Below, piece after piece: positions 33,521 through 43,824 of a stretch of DNA of 64,000 nucleotides (positions within the stretch are counted from its first letter, which is position 1; every line of letters begins with the position of its first letter). The notes under the pieces were generated by a model, which was not told the DNA's origin, did not search any database, and was given only the letters and a program-made list of their open reading frames with translations. The position numbers and the translations under genes are program-made. Origin of the DNA: Poa pratensis (taxonomy: Eukaryota; Streptophyta; Magnoliopsida; Poales; Poaceae); contig CAMZMU010000080.1 of the NCBI GenBank assembly GCA_947311845.1, forward strand, positions 23,239,536 through 23,303,535, in the 5' to 3' direction.

Positions 33521-34700
33521 GGGCAACTCAAACGGGCGACCCATCGAGGCCGCGCGCGTCCGTTTCTGTCCACGTGGCCGAAAACCAAAACCAAAGGTGG
33601 CGACGCAAACGGACCGTTGTCCGTTTTTGTGTCCGCACGACCCATTCTCGGCCCAAATTTGGGTCAGGTTTGCGTCGGTCACGGACATGCCCGGACACCT
33701 CTTGTGTCCTCTCCTCCCTTTGTCCGCCCCTGCCCCATGGCCCGCCCAACAGACCACTCCCCACCCAATCCTCTCGCCCCTCCCGCCGCCACCCTGCCTC
33801 CGCCACCAAGATTTGCTCCTCTCTAGGCCACCCGGCGGCCGCCGCCTATTCCTCTTCGCCACTGGAGCCGCTTCCTTGCCACCGCGGCTGTTGTATCTCG
33901 CGACCCTGCGACTTGGAGCGCCCATGACACGACGCCGTCCAAAAGTTGTTCGGCCGTTTGCTCTGGCCACACTGAAGTACGAATCCGCCATGGACAGCTC
34001 CGATGAATACTACTACAACAACTAAATCAGGTATGAATCGTCGTCCGATGATGAGAGTGATGTCCTTGTTGCCATTCTTATCGTCAATGAGCACCTAGCA
34101 AGGCAGCGGCCATTCTTCAGAGGGTCTTGGCCAGGTCGTTCTCCTATCTTGGACCGCAACATATCAGGTGGCCACGTCCAGCTGTACGATAACTACTTTA
34201 GTCGTGTTAAACCAACCTACCCTCCCAAGATTTTCAGCCGTCGCTTCTGGATGAAGAGATCGTTGTTCAACCGCATCTGGTTGGGAGTGATGCACTTTGA
34301 TGATAATTTCATATGCAAGAGAGATATTGTTGGTACGCTCGACTTCCCTTCTTACCAAAAATACACCGCAACTATTCGGATGCTTGCCTATGGAGTTGCC
34401 GGTGATTTTGTGGATGAGTACGTGTGGATGAATGAGTCCACATGCCTTGAGGCAAATGTACAAGTTTTGCAAATCTATGGTTCAGATATTTGGCCCGGAA
34501 TATTTGAGGGAACGCACTGTTGAGAACATGGCCTGACTCTTGTCTATCAACGAGTACAGAGACTTTCCTGTGATGATTGGCGCGGCGGCGACTTGTCGAG
34601 CGTGCGCATATGGTGCGTGTTGAGAATCTGTTGGACCAGTTTGTGCTTCTCGTCATCGTTGGGTGGATTAATGAAGCATCCAGATTTAGATGATGTGGGC
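33521..34700 (+). mobile_element. PIF/Harbinger element, 3'-truncated
   Basis: The left end, after TAA at 33518-33520, is gggcaactcaaacgggcgac, matching the left ends of the elements at 40063 and 53521 (same order of acgcaaacggaccg, gtccgtttt and ggcccaaatttgggt words). A decayed transposase follows. No right terminal repeat is found, so the 3' end (placed near 34700) is lost or rearranged. Confidence 0.75.
33990..34660 (+). pseudogene. PIF/Harbinger transposase, N-terminal remnant
   Basis: Starts MDSSDEYYYNN and then a TAA (34023-34025) where its relative at 54001 continues; the same frame then runs to 34523 with FSRRFWMKRSLFNRIWLGVMHFDDNFIC and YQKYTATIRMLAYGVAGDFVDEYV, the N-terminal DNA-binding-like half of plant PIF transposases. 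Around 34450-34590 it suffers frame changes, and the DDE region after MIG is missing. Remnant of a C-terminal segment (NLLDQFVLL) may lie near 34630. Not functional. Confidence 0.85.
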
Positions 34701-35070
34701 AGATTAAAATATATAAATTACAATCTTAATCAAGTCTCCTACTTTTCAAAGAAAAAAAGGAAGAGGCCACGCGTGTGGTAAAAACGACTGGAAGACAACG
34801 AGTAGCCGTTCATGCCATGCTGCCAAAAATAGGGGGATAGAGTCCCTCCTACAGGAGAGGGAGACCTTCCTTTCTTCACAACACTTCATAATCGATTGCT
34901 AGTTTCTTGGACCGACGCCTTCCAGGGAGAGGCATTGCCATTCTTCCAAACTCAGCCCCCCTTCCATTCCATCGTCCCCAAATCAATCTTGCTGTACGTA
35001 CGGTCGGTTTCTCGATCGGGGCGTTTAGTTTGATCGTTGTTCTGGGTTGCGCATTTCGAGGCCTCACAAG
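34701..35070. promoter_or_regulatory. Upstream region of syntaxin gene
   Basis: About 370 bp between the truncated PIF element and the syntaxin ATG. The 5' UTR is likely within the last 150-200 bp. No individual regulatory site is claimed. Confidence 0.4.
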
Positions 35071-36074
35071 ATGAACGACCTGTTCTCGACGAGCTCGTTC
35101 AAGAAGTACGCGGACGCGCCGCAGGCGTCGACGGGCGACATGGAGGCCGGCGGCGGCGAGAGCGCGGTGAACCTGGACAAGTTCTTCCAGGACGTGGAGG
35201 CCGTGAAGGAGGACATCCAAGGCTTCGAGACCCTGTACAAGCGCCTGCAGGCTACCAACGAGGAGACCAAGACGGCGCACGAAGCCCGCGCCGTGAAGGC
35301 CCTCCGCTCCCGCATGGACGGCGACGTCGAGAAGGTGCTGAAGCGCGCCAAGGCCGTCAAGACTAAGCTCGAGGCCCTCGACCGCGACAACGCCAACTCG
35401 CGCAAGGTACCCGGCTGCGGCCCCGGGTCGTCTACCGACCGGACCCGCTCCTCTGTCGTCTCCGGCCTCGGCAAGAAGCTCAAGGACACCATGGACGACT
35501 TCCAGGTAAATTCATACTTCTTGCATTGCACGCCTCGGCCGTGATCATGGATGTATGACGGGATGTGCATGCGCTATGCGCTCCGCAGGGGCTGAGGACG
35601 AGGATGGCGGCGGAGTACAAGGAGACGGTGGCGCGGCGGTACCACATGGTGACGGGGGAGCACGCAGAGGAGAGCACCATCGAGTCGCTCATCTCCTCCG
35701 GGGAGAGCGAGTCATTCATGCAGAAGGCAATCCAGGACCAGGGGCGCGGCCAGGTGATGGACACCATCTCCGAGATCCAGGAGCGGCACGACGCCGTCAA
35801 GGACATCGAGCGCAGCCTCATGGACCTGCACCAGGTATTCCTCGACATGGCCGCGCTCGTCGAGGCGCAGGGCGCGCAGCTCAACGACATCGAGAAGCAC
35901 GTCGCGCACGCCAGCTCCTTCGTGCGCAAGGGCACCGTCGAGCTGGAGCAGGCCCACGAGATCCAGAAGGACACGCGCAAGTGGATGTGCTTCGCCGTCC
36001 TCGGCGGCATCGCCCTCGTCGTCGTCCTCATCACGCCCGTCCTCATCAACCTCCACATCTTGACGCTCAGATGA
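35071..36074 (+). CDS. Syntaxin, SYP12-type Qa-SNARE
   Basis: A plasma-membrane t-SNARE that pairs with SNAP25-like and VAMP partners to fuse secretory vesicles. Two exons, 35071-35505 and 35589-36074, with an 83-bp GT-AG intron in phase 0, give 306 residues. The start [17 protein letters not shown] is the conserved N-terminus of grass SYP121/124/125-type syntaxins. The Habc domain occupies about residues 35-150 and is followed by [19 protein letters not shown] and the SNARE motif at about 205-265, with the zero-layer Gln in LVEAQG (residue 239). The C-terminal membrane anchor is at about 277-300. The sequence is intact and conservative, so I expect a working gene. The subgroup (SYP121-like versus pollen SYP124/125-like) cannot be fixed without a tree. 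An upstream in-frame ATG at 35047 exists, but the conserved start is 35071. Confidence 0.95.
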
Positions 36075-36640
36075 TCTCCATCACACGTCGTCCTTCGTCC
36101 ATATACACTGTATGAAATTCGTTCGTCCGCTCCGATCCTCAGTTGATTTCTGATTTGTGTCACATTCTCAAGGCGATGTTGTTTTCGTTTTCACTTCGGC
36201 GGTTGCACTTTTTGGGTTGGTGGATGTAGTCTACAAAAGTTTGTACTACTACTTGATTGAGAAAACTAAGTGGGGATGTATATTGTAGTCAATACTAACT
36301 TAATTCTTGATGAGTCATTTCCCATCGAGGATATGATGTAATTTTTTTTGGAAGACTGAATATTGTAAATTGTATGTGTTTCTCACTCTCTATTTTTCTT
36401 TGAAAAATCCAGACCTGGCAGGCTTGAACTGATGAGGTCAGCGAGTATTCAGATATCCCAAACTTCAAGGTAGATCCCCTGAAAAGGAAAAAAAATCACA
36501 CATTCATTTAAAATAGTATCCTCATATTTTGCTGAAGATTATACTTACACTTATGATACTCTGTTCCGGTTTATTGGGCTTGCTGAAGAATATATTTACA
36601 TATTGAATACCATGTCCATGAGGAAAACGTCACATCTATT
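36075..36640. other. 3' flank of syntaxin gene
   Basis: Probable 3' UTR to about 36370, then AT-rich intergenic DNA with nothing recognised. Confidence 0.45.
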
Positions 36641-36649
36641 TACGAATGT

Positions 36650-37260
36650 AGAGGGTACTTTATAAGCTGTCGTGGGGTCCCGCCATTCCGTCCCGACAAA
36701 TGCTGGAAAGTTTTCGCTGTCCCCAAATGCAAATTATTCGCATGGCTGGTCGTCCACGAAAGAATCCTGACTGCGGACAACCTAGCTGTTCAGGGTTGGC
36801 CTCACAACCCCACCTGTCAGCTCTGTCTCTCAGACAACGAAATCATCAATCACTTGTGCAAAAGACTACCCTTACTCCGCCGTCGTCACTAGAATGGTGC
36901 TATCGGCGCGGGGGCTCACCCCCTCTCCCGCGACAAGCAACTTCGAGCCCCTTGAAGCATGGGAGAGAAGTGTCTGGCATGCCCTTCAAGCGCCAAACCA
37001 AGGGAGTGAAGCGAACATCTCATATATACTTGGTGGAACATCTAGAAGGAAATGAACCGAATGATTTTTAGGGCAAGCACAAGCCATACACGGAAGTGAA
37101 GCATCTAGCCCTGGCCGACATTCGTATGCATCTGACTAGTAGGTTTTTTATTCGGGACTTATTCCCAAGCCGCAGAGGGGGAGCCTGTTTTCTTTTCGGA
37201 CTCCCTACTTTTTGTAAACTCTCTTTGGTTACCCCACTCTTCTAATTGAAAGGCAGAGCT
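36650..37260 (+). mobile_element. LINE 3' fragment, plus strand
   Basis: From about 36700 one frame reads VFAVPKCKLFAWLVVHERIL and then a C-x2-C zinc-knuckle (CQLCLSDNE..NHL), the zf-RVT region of plant LINE ORF2. Stops and frame changes follow near 36890. The end resembles Triticeae LINE 3' UTRs (tttttgtaaactctctttgg and ctaattgaaaggcagagct at about 37225-37260). No clear TSD was found, so the borders are approximate. Confidence 0.7.
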
Positions 37261-37645
37261 CATGCGGAGTAATGTCAAATAATAGTTTATCTGAGTCACA
37301 ATATATAAATAATACTAAACAATAAAAAATAAATAAAACACCAGCATTATGGATATCTCTTTTGTATTTAATTAGCGTGGACACAACAGGAACACAATTT
37401 CTTCCAAGTTCTACTAAAATAATAGGTAGTGAAAGAATAAAATATAAGCACCACAGTAAAACAGGATTATCATCCACCATCATGCCAAAAAATATCTTAA
37501 ATATTCATAACATAATGTAAGAAAACATGTATTACACCGCGTATGTACTCCAGCAAATCAATCACGAGTCTACACACTATTGCCAAACGGACAAAAAACT
37601 GCTCTCCCAGTTTCAGTAAGAACATTTGACCTGCTAGACAACAAG

Positions 37646-37716
37646 TCACCAGTGGTCTAGTGGTAGAATAGTACCCTGCCACGGTACAGACCCGGGTTCG
37701 ATTCCCGGCTGGTGCA
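37646..37716 (+). tRNA. tRNA-Gly (GCC)
   Basis: 71 nt that fold as a cloverleaf: D-arm ggtctagtggtaga, anticodon loop ctgccac giving GCC, T-arm with ggttcgattcc, and discriminator A at 37716. A run of seven T (37718-37724) provides a Pol III terminator. The first base is T (37646), where plant tRNA-Gly(GCC) normally has G pairing with C72, so the end pair is mismatched. Everything else matches the usual sequence. It lies 77 bp beyond the stop codon of the dehydrogenase gene on the opposite strand, so it probably overlaps that gene's 3' UTR. Confidence 0.88.
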
Positions 37717-37792
37717 ATTTTTTTGTTTCGTTCATCAGTCATCACAGTTATTCACTAACCGAGTCTCCTTTCACTTCAGCGAGAAGCTGGTC

Positions 37793-40700
37793 TTATGGGT
37801 TTGCAGGGAGGCTACAGACAGAGCGAATGCTATTAACAATTGAACCTATCTGGTCATGGGATGATGCAGTCCCAGCAAACTTCAAATGTTTTTGTGCTTC
37901 AGCTCGGTCGAAGTAGAAAGCCCCTGGGACTAACTTGTCCTTTGGTTGCAGAGCCAACCAGACAACCGTGTCTGCACCTTCGTCGTTTGATCTCAGGTTT
38001 CCGGATAGCATGGTAATTATGTTAGTTTAAACAAAGAGGTAAACCTCATATTATACCGTCTATACTAGAGAAGATAAATGGACCAAGAAATGCAGTTGGA
38101 ACAGCTGAAGGCATACTTTTCTGAAAGTCCAGGCGAACTCTTTGAGACTCCCGGTGTATCAGCCCATCCTGGATGCATCGAGTAGAAACCGACCCCCTTG
38201 TTACTGTATTTCTCAGCCCACCATTCAGTGAGTGCAACCTGAGGGAGTTACCAAGATCATCTTAGTTTTACAATCTCATGTAGACTTGAGTAGAGAAAAT
38301 TCAGACCTCAAACTTCACAAACCTGAACTCTCTTGTTTCGAGCATATTGTTTTGTCCCGTCAAAGTCGCTTTCGCTGTACTGTAGTTCAAAAACAATACT
38401 GAGCAGGGTTATCTCGTAATTGGAAGTAAATGACAAACTTTTCACATGTCAATTCAATTACAGCAGCAACCCATGGCTTATCTTTCCATAACGTGAATAT
38501 AAAGACTGCAATAGGATCATACTGACAGCATATGAGAACGACAATGACAATTGGACTAAGCTCTTGGTAAGCAATCAAAATAATCCATTTTCGGTGAAAA
38601 TCAATCCAGAATCTGGATAAGTGGGAAGTTCTTGAGTATTCCTCCTAAATGAATTACACTAGTTAATTAATTAAGACTTTATTTGTGTCCACAATATTTT
38701 TGTTCTTCAGTATCTATTTTCTTCAATTGAGCCCTCTTGGGAAGTTCCTGAAGGACAAATTTTCTCATAGGCCTTGGAACTTAGAGAAGGAGAGTGTTTA
38801 GTTGCTCCCGGCATAAAATTATGTAGTTTGAGGTCTTCAAGCCCGGTGCTATGTTTTATTCCCACGCTTGCTTTGCTGCATTCTGCTTCGATACAGAATT
38901 AAAGTAGGGTGAAATCACCTAAAAAAGTAGGGAAAAAATATATACCTGTAAATTGTTGTTCAATGGCTCAGTGTACATCCCTCCTGATGCAACTGTAATG
39001 ACACGAGCATCAGGTGCTGCTTTTTCCAACAATGGCATCACTAGCTCTGTTAAAGTGTATGTTGCTGCTACATTCACAGCAAAATTGAGCTCCAACCTAT
39101 TTTATAAAATAGAACACCACAGCTTTGTAAGTTGTAAAAGTTAACACTTAGCACGATAAATGCCGAATGCTTAGAAATTATATATGGCCAGAGCAGTTTG
39201 AATATAATCAGGGAAACAGATTATTAAGATCAATTAAGCATAGTACTACATACCCTTCTGGTGTAATCGTACGCTTGTGCTCTAATAAGCCAGCATTGTT
39301 TACCTACAAGAACAAATTATCTGTTATATTTTGCCTTTTCCAACTAGTTAATGCAATTCTAGAGGAATCTTTGATGAATTATCTGATTATAGTACACATA
39401 AAAAGAAGCTGCAGTCAGGGATAAGAAACACAAAGTACAAAATGTTTTGAAGCAGCAAAGCTTACAAGGACATGAAGTGGCTTCTCCATTGAAGAGAATT
39501 TTGTAGCAAATGACTTGACTTCATTAACTGATGAAAGGTCGCATATCTTGGACATAATAATGATTGAAGTATCAGTTCGCCCATACTTACGATATGACAT
39601 CAATATAAATTGAATACTGCAGACAAAATCAGTGTTCAAGAATCATACCTCCAGATGAACATTCGTATTGCCGGTTTTGGATCTTATTTCATTGAGAGCA
39701 GTCTCTCCCCTTTCCTTGTTACGGCAAAGCATATAAACAGTGGCACCCCTAGCAGAATATAAAACAATGATTTTGTGACATCACATATTTTGATGTGTTC
39801 AATATTTTTTTCTCAGAACAGATCATCCTAGTAAAGGGGGGTTAGGTTCATACCGAGAAGCCAAGCCCTCAGCTGTAGCAAAACCTAAGCCGGAATTCGC
39901 TCCAGTTACCAGGCAATTTTTCCCATCCAATCGGATCTTCATATCCTCCTCCCTAAATTTCTTGGCGTGTTCCCTGAATGATTAAAGCACCATTAGCCAA
40001 AACAGAGATGAAATGAAGCTACATCCAGGCATAATTGTAAATTAAAATCATTACGATCCTAAGGATGACTCCAACGGGCCGACGCATCGAGTCCGCGCGC
40101 GTCCGTCCCTGTCCGCTGGAGCCAAAAACACGGCCCAACGGGGCGACGCAAACGGACCGCGGTCCGTTTTTCTGTCCGCCGCGACGCATTTCTGGCCCAA
40201 ATTTGGGCCACGGATGCGTCGGGACGGACGCGTCCGCGCATCCGGCTCTGTCCGCTCCACCACTTGCCAGGCCCACCTATCAGTCAAAGAAACACCCCAC
40301 GCCCTCCACTTCTTCTCTCTCCCCTCTCCTCCCACCTACCGCACTACTCTCTCCAGAAATCCCCACCGCATTCGGTCCACTCGTCGGAGCCGCGCTGCCA
40401 TGGAGAGAGCTCGTGGTGCCGCCGGCGTCCACATCCGCCGTCTCCGTCGCTCTCTTGCCCTCCCACGGCGAGGACAGCCTCGCATCTCTCCTTCCCTGCG
40501 CGTCGACAGCGACGGCCAGGCGGAGGACGCCAGCAGGAGCTCCGCGCGCCATGGCTGCGAGCGCTCCTCCGCCGCGCGGGGAAGCGACGGCAGCGCCAGG
40601 AATCAAGCCGTGGCGGCAGCTCACGCAGCTGTAGACCACGGCTGCGAGGATGGATTCTTGGATGGATTCTAGCTAGCTCGATCCGTATGCTTGGGCGTAG

Positions 40701-41448
40701 GGGATTCTTTTCTTGCTCCTCCCTGCAAGCTCTGGCCGTGTCCTCTATCTAGTACTAGTTGGCCTCGAAGCAGCCATGGCTGTTTGATTTTGATTGCGTT
40801 CTTTTGTTTGCGCTGTTGCTTGCATTTTCTCTGCAATTTCTTGGTGTAGCCGTGCTGCTGATTACATTCTTTTGCTCTCTCTCTCTTGCATCGCGTTCGA
40901 GCTCTGCGCCCTGCTCTCTCCGGCGAGCAGCAAGCTGAACTTCGCGCCGCCGGCGACCTCGTCCAGTACTAGTACTAGTACTAGTACTACTCAGCTGCCG
41001 GTATCCGTTTGCGTCGGTATCCACCGTTGGGTGCACCTGCCCAATGAGCATGTCCGCTCTGTGTCCGCCCGGCCGGGCGGCGACGCAAACGGATAAATCC
41101 TGGACCGATTTATCCGTTTGCGTCGCCCCGTTGGAGACATCCTAAATCGAAAGGCGTCCTGGTTCGTCCACATTACGGGCGAATCAACCGTATCCCCAAT
41201 TGCTGAGCGAAATTCAACAGTACGAGCTACAGTTTTGACACGGATGGGGAAATTGCAGGAACCTCCCATCCCACCTACCAACGGAGGCAGAGTTTCCCGA
41301 AATCGCGGCAAGCTACATCAACGCAAGAGAGAAACCGCGAGAGGATTGAGCGGAATTGGGCTTACACGAAACCGGATTTGGTGAACTGGGTGAAGCCGTA
41401 GAGCCCAAACGCCGCCGTCCTCCATGCCTGCGCCCACCAGCAGAAAAT
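37793..41448 (-). CDS. Short-chain dehydrogenase/reductase, DHRS12-like, nine exons
   Basis: NAD(P)-dependent oxidoreductase of the SDR family; the substrate is unknown. Exons (in + coordinates, gene order): 41448-41366, 39973-39854, 39748-39649, 39546-39466, 39303-39254, 39096-38946, 38379-38323, 38238-38117, 38009-37793. All junctions keep frame, and seven of the eight introns are GT-AG. The product has TGANSGLG (cofactor binding, exon 2), NNAG (exon 5), the catalytic Ser in ITVASGG (exon 6) and YARNK (exon 7), followed by SMHPGWADTPG and ADTVVWLALQP, which are typical of DHRS12 relatives. Two defects stand out. Exon 1 has no in-frame ATG after its upstream TAG; ATT (41446-41448) occupies the expected start, and the next Met is in exon 2 (EEDMKIRL). 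The last intron (38116-38010) ends in AT instead of AG. A PIF/Harbinger derivative lies in intron 1. It may still produce a shortened protein, or be a recent pseudogene. Confidence 0.85.
40965..40990. repeat. (agtact)n microsatellite
   Basis: About four and a half perfect copies of the palindromic hexamer agtact inside the intronic PIF/Harbinger derivative. Confidence 0.9.
41080..41126. repeat. Perfect 20-bp hairpin near right TIR
   Basis: gcgacgcaaacggataaatc (41080-41099) is exactly complementary to 41107-41126, with a 7-base loop. It ends 16 bp from the right end of the element. The related element at 53.5 kb has an equivalent hairpin at 55389-55436. Confidence 0.95.
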
Positions 41449-42431
41449 CCGCAAAAAAATATTATCCACATGGGCAGAAGAGGATGAATCTTTGCGCTAT
41501 TTACCACCGAATTAATGGAAGAACATATGGATTGGATTTAGAAACGCCATCACCTTCTGGATGAACATAATTTCCTTCCCCTCTCCGTGTCTCTCTCTCC
41601 CGCGGTCTTCTTCCTCTGGCGCGCGTGCGGAGACGAAATGTTGCTTCACCTCGGGGCCAAGCAGTTCCTTCTTTCTTGCGGAGCACGGAGGCGCCTCGGT
41701 GGCCGATTCTCCGCCGCGGGAGATAGCGCCTCTGCTCTCGGCACAGCGCCGTGTCGTCGGAGTTGCTGCGGGAGCTGGGCTTCTTTTTTTTTTCGAGAAA
41801 TCTGCAGAAGATGGGCTGGGTTCTGACTTTGGTTTGGACAAAAACTTGTATTGTCTACAAATTGATTAGGTATTTCGGTCCAAGTAGACTCTCGGTATGT
41901 AAGGCTATAAACTACACTAGAGATTTCTTGCTCTCGGAGTCTCGGGCACCACTGATCCCTCTAGATAAAAAATAAAAAAAATATTTATAAGTTTCAAAAT
42001 AATTCCGAAAAAATCACGCGTGTTGTCAATGATATGTTCCACAAACATGCAAAATCTCGGTTTGAAATATTTATATTCTGTTCTGTACAAAAATGACAAA
42101 TATATGGATCTAAATGTACATACTTTCAAATCTCTAAATTATACAAGATTTTTTATTCCTATGTAGCCCACAATATAAAGCATTTCTAATCAAAATTTTG
42201 CACGTTTGTGGGATACATCATTAGCAACATGCATGAATTTTTTTCAGATTTTTTTAAAACTTAAAAATATAAATTTTAAATTTTTTTAACAAGAGGGAGC
42301 ATTGGAGCTCGGGAGCAAAAAGTGTTTTCTGTATAAACTTCACGAAATCCACTTTGTCTCCTGGCTAAAAATACAAAATTCCGCGGATAGATCCTCACAT
42401 TCTATGGGTTCGCTTAGCCGTTTTGTCAACA
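41449..42431 (-). promoter_or_regulatory. Upstream region of dehydrogenase gene, then intergenic
   Basis: 41449-41800 is moderately GC-rich and probably holds the 5' UTR and promoter of the minus-strand dehydrogenase gene. Open frames on both strands here are not conserved protein that I can recognise. From about 41960 the sequence is AT-rich and featureless. Confidence 0.4.
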
Positions 42432-42441
42432 TTTTTGTGCC

Positions 42442-42597
42442 AAGAAGTGAGCCTACCTCACATGGTTAAGTAAGTGGATGTACAACTCAGCCAACCAGGT
42501 TCAAATCCTCACGGATACAGATTTTGGTTCTTATTATTTCAAAAAAAAAATATCCGCTGTAGGGGCTTCCCCTACCGCATTCCTTAAAAAAAACAAT
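42442..42597 (+). mobile_element. tRNA-derived SINE-like element
   Basis: About 156 bp flanked by tttttgtgcc at 42432-42441 and 42598-42607. Near the 5' side are a degenerate A-box region and a clear B box, ggttcaaatcc (42499-42509). The body has an internal A run (42540-42550), the palindromic word taggggcttcccctac, and an A-rich 3' end. TSD, B box and A-rich tail together make a SINE; the family (for example Au SINE) is not asserted. Confidence 0.7.
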
Positions 42598-42607
42598 TTT
42601 TTGTGCC

Positions 42608-43300
42608 TATTGAAAAAAAAAACTCGTGAAAAGCCTAATATTAGGAACAAATATTTTATTTTTACGGGTCAAAACAAATATCGCTTTTTCATGACACGGC
42701 TTTGTGAACACATATGATATTACAATCTATGCGTGATTTTTTTTTGTATTTTTTGAAAATTTAAAATGCATTTTAAATTTATGGTGCATATGCAGCTAGG
42801 AGCCAAAACATGTCTCCTAGCTTGTTCAATGATGCAAAGCCCATTTGTTATTCAAGCCTGCAAGACATGATGACATGAAGCCTAGTGGATTCTAACTGAT
42901 CAATGAAGAACAATGACTGACTGAGATAGAATGGGCAAAACCTATTTGCTACGTAACACGGAGCGCATTCCAATCCTCTCTCTCTCTCGCTCGTGTAGTG
43001 GGCCAGCCCAATAAGAGCTCCTCCAGCCGGATTTTAGTTTCATTGCTTTCTTGTTCGATTTTTCATGTTTGTCTTTCTTTTTCCTTTTTTTGGTTGTTTA
43101 TTTTCTTTTTTCCTTTTATTTGTTTATATTATGTCCTTTTTATTTATTTTTCTTTTGCTTTGTATTTTCTGTTTTATATTAAAAATCAATGTTTTATGTT
43201 GTAGAAAAATATTATTAATTTTTGTGTGCATATTGAAAAGTCGTGCAAATACCATGGATGTTCATGTTTTAAAAAAAATTACATGATTTTTTACTAGAAT
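42608..43300. other. Intergenic with pyrimidine-rich tract
   Basis: Contains a strongly T/C-rich stretch at about 43040-43180. No genes are seen; the short hydrophobic ORFs here come from the T-richness. Confidence 0.5.
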
Positions 43301-43309
43301 AATCTTTTA

Positions 43310-43545
43310 TTTAAACTAATTTTCATATTTAAAAATAATTCAAATAAAATGAATAATAACCGTAAAAATAACACAAATGTTTATATTTTAAAATCATTCA
43401 AATAACGCAAATATTATTTAAAAAATTGTCCAAAATACATAAATGTTCATATTGAAAATCATTCAACTAACATAAATCTTCATATTTAAAAAAAATCAAA
43501 TAACATAAATTTTCATATTTAAAATATCGTTCAAATAAGATGAAT
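43310..43545. repeat. AT-rich degenerate tandem repeat
   Basis: The phrase (a)cataaat-ttcatattt-aaa-atcattcaaa recurs about six times at roughly 35-40 bp spacing. The units are highly AT-rich and diverged. Confidence 0.7.
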
Positions 43546-43824
43546 ATTTTTTCGTTTTTTACATATATAAATATTTTACCTTTTGAACTAATTGATTCTG
43601 TTCTTCATTCTCCTCACGTGAACACATTTTTTACTGTAAAAACTGAAAATAAAAGGGGAAATAAAACAGAAAATAAGAGAGAAAAACTACATATTATTGG
43701 GCCGCGGTCGGAGCGGCCCATGAAGCAAGCGCATCGGCAGAGCACATTGCGCTCCGCGTAACGCGGGCACTAGACGCCCCCCAATGAAGAAATAGATTGA
43801 AGAATAAGTTGAAAGATAAAATGG
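43546..43824. other. Intergenic, nothing recognised
   Basis: No gene. A GC-rich word cluster (gggccgcggtcggagcggccc, and cgcgtaacgcgggcactag) at 43698-43775 may be a transposon end, but no partner end was found. Confidence 0.4.

Larger units (their letters stand above)
40063..41142. mobile_element. PIF/Harbinger non-autonomous element in an intron
   Basis: A 1080-bp element flanked by TAA at 40060-40062 and 41143-41145. Terminal inverted repeats ggatgactccaacggg / cccgttggagacatcc are nearly perfect. Its ends match the transposase-bearing element at 53521-55453 base for base over long stretches, so it is probably an internal-deletion or fill-in derivative of that family. It sits wholly within intron 1 of the minus-strand dehydrogenase gene. 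The GC-rich interior (40400-40670) has open frames but no domain I recognise. Confidence 0.92.

Noticed and set aside
35064..36163. Minus-strand ORFs antisense to the syntaxin gene
   Set aside because: Shadow frames of the GC-rich exons.
41512..41869. Opposing ORFs upstream of the dehydrogenase gene
   Set aside because: No conserved motif, and not in frame with exon 1; more likely 5' UTR and promoter sequence.
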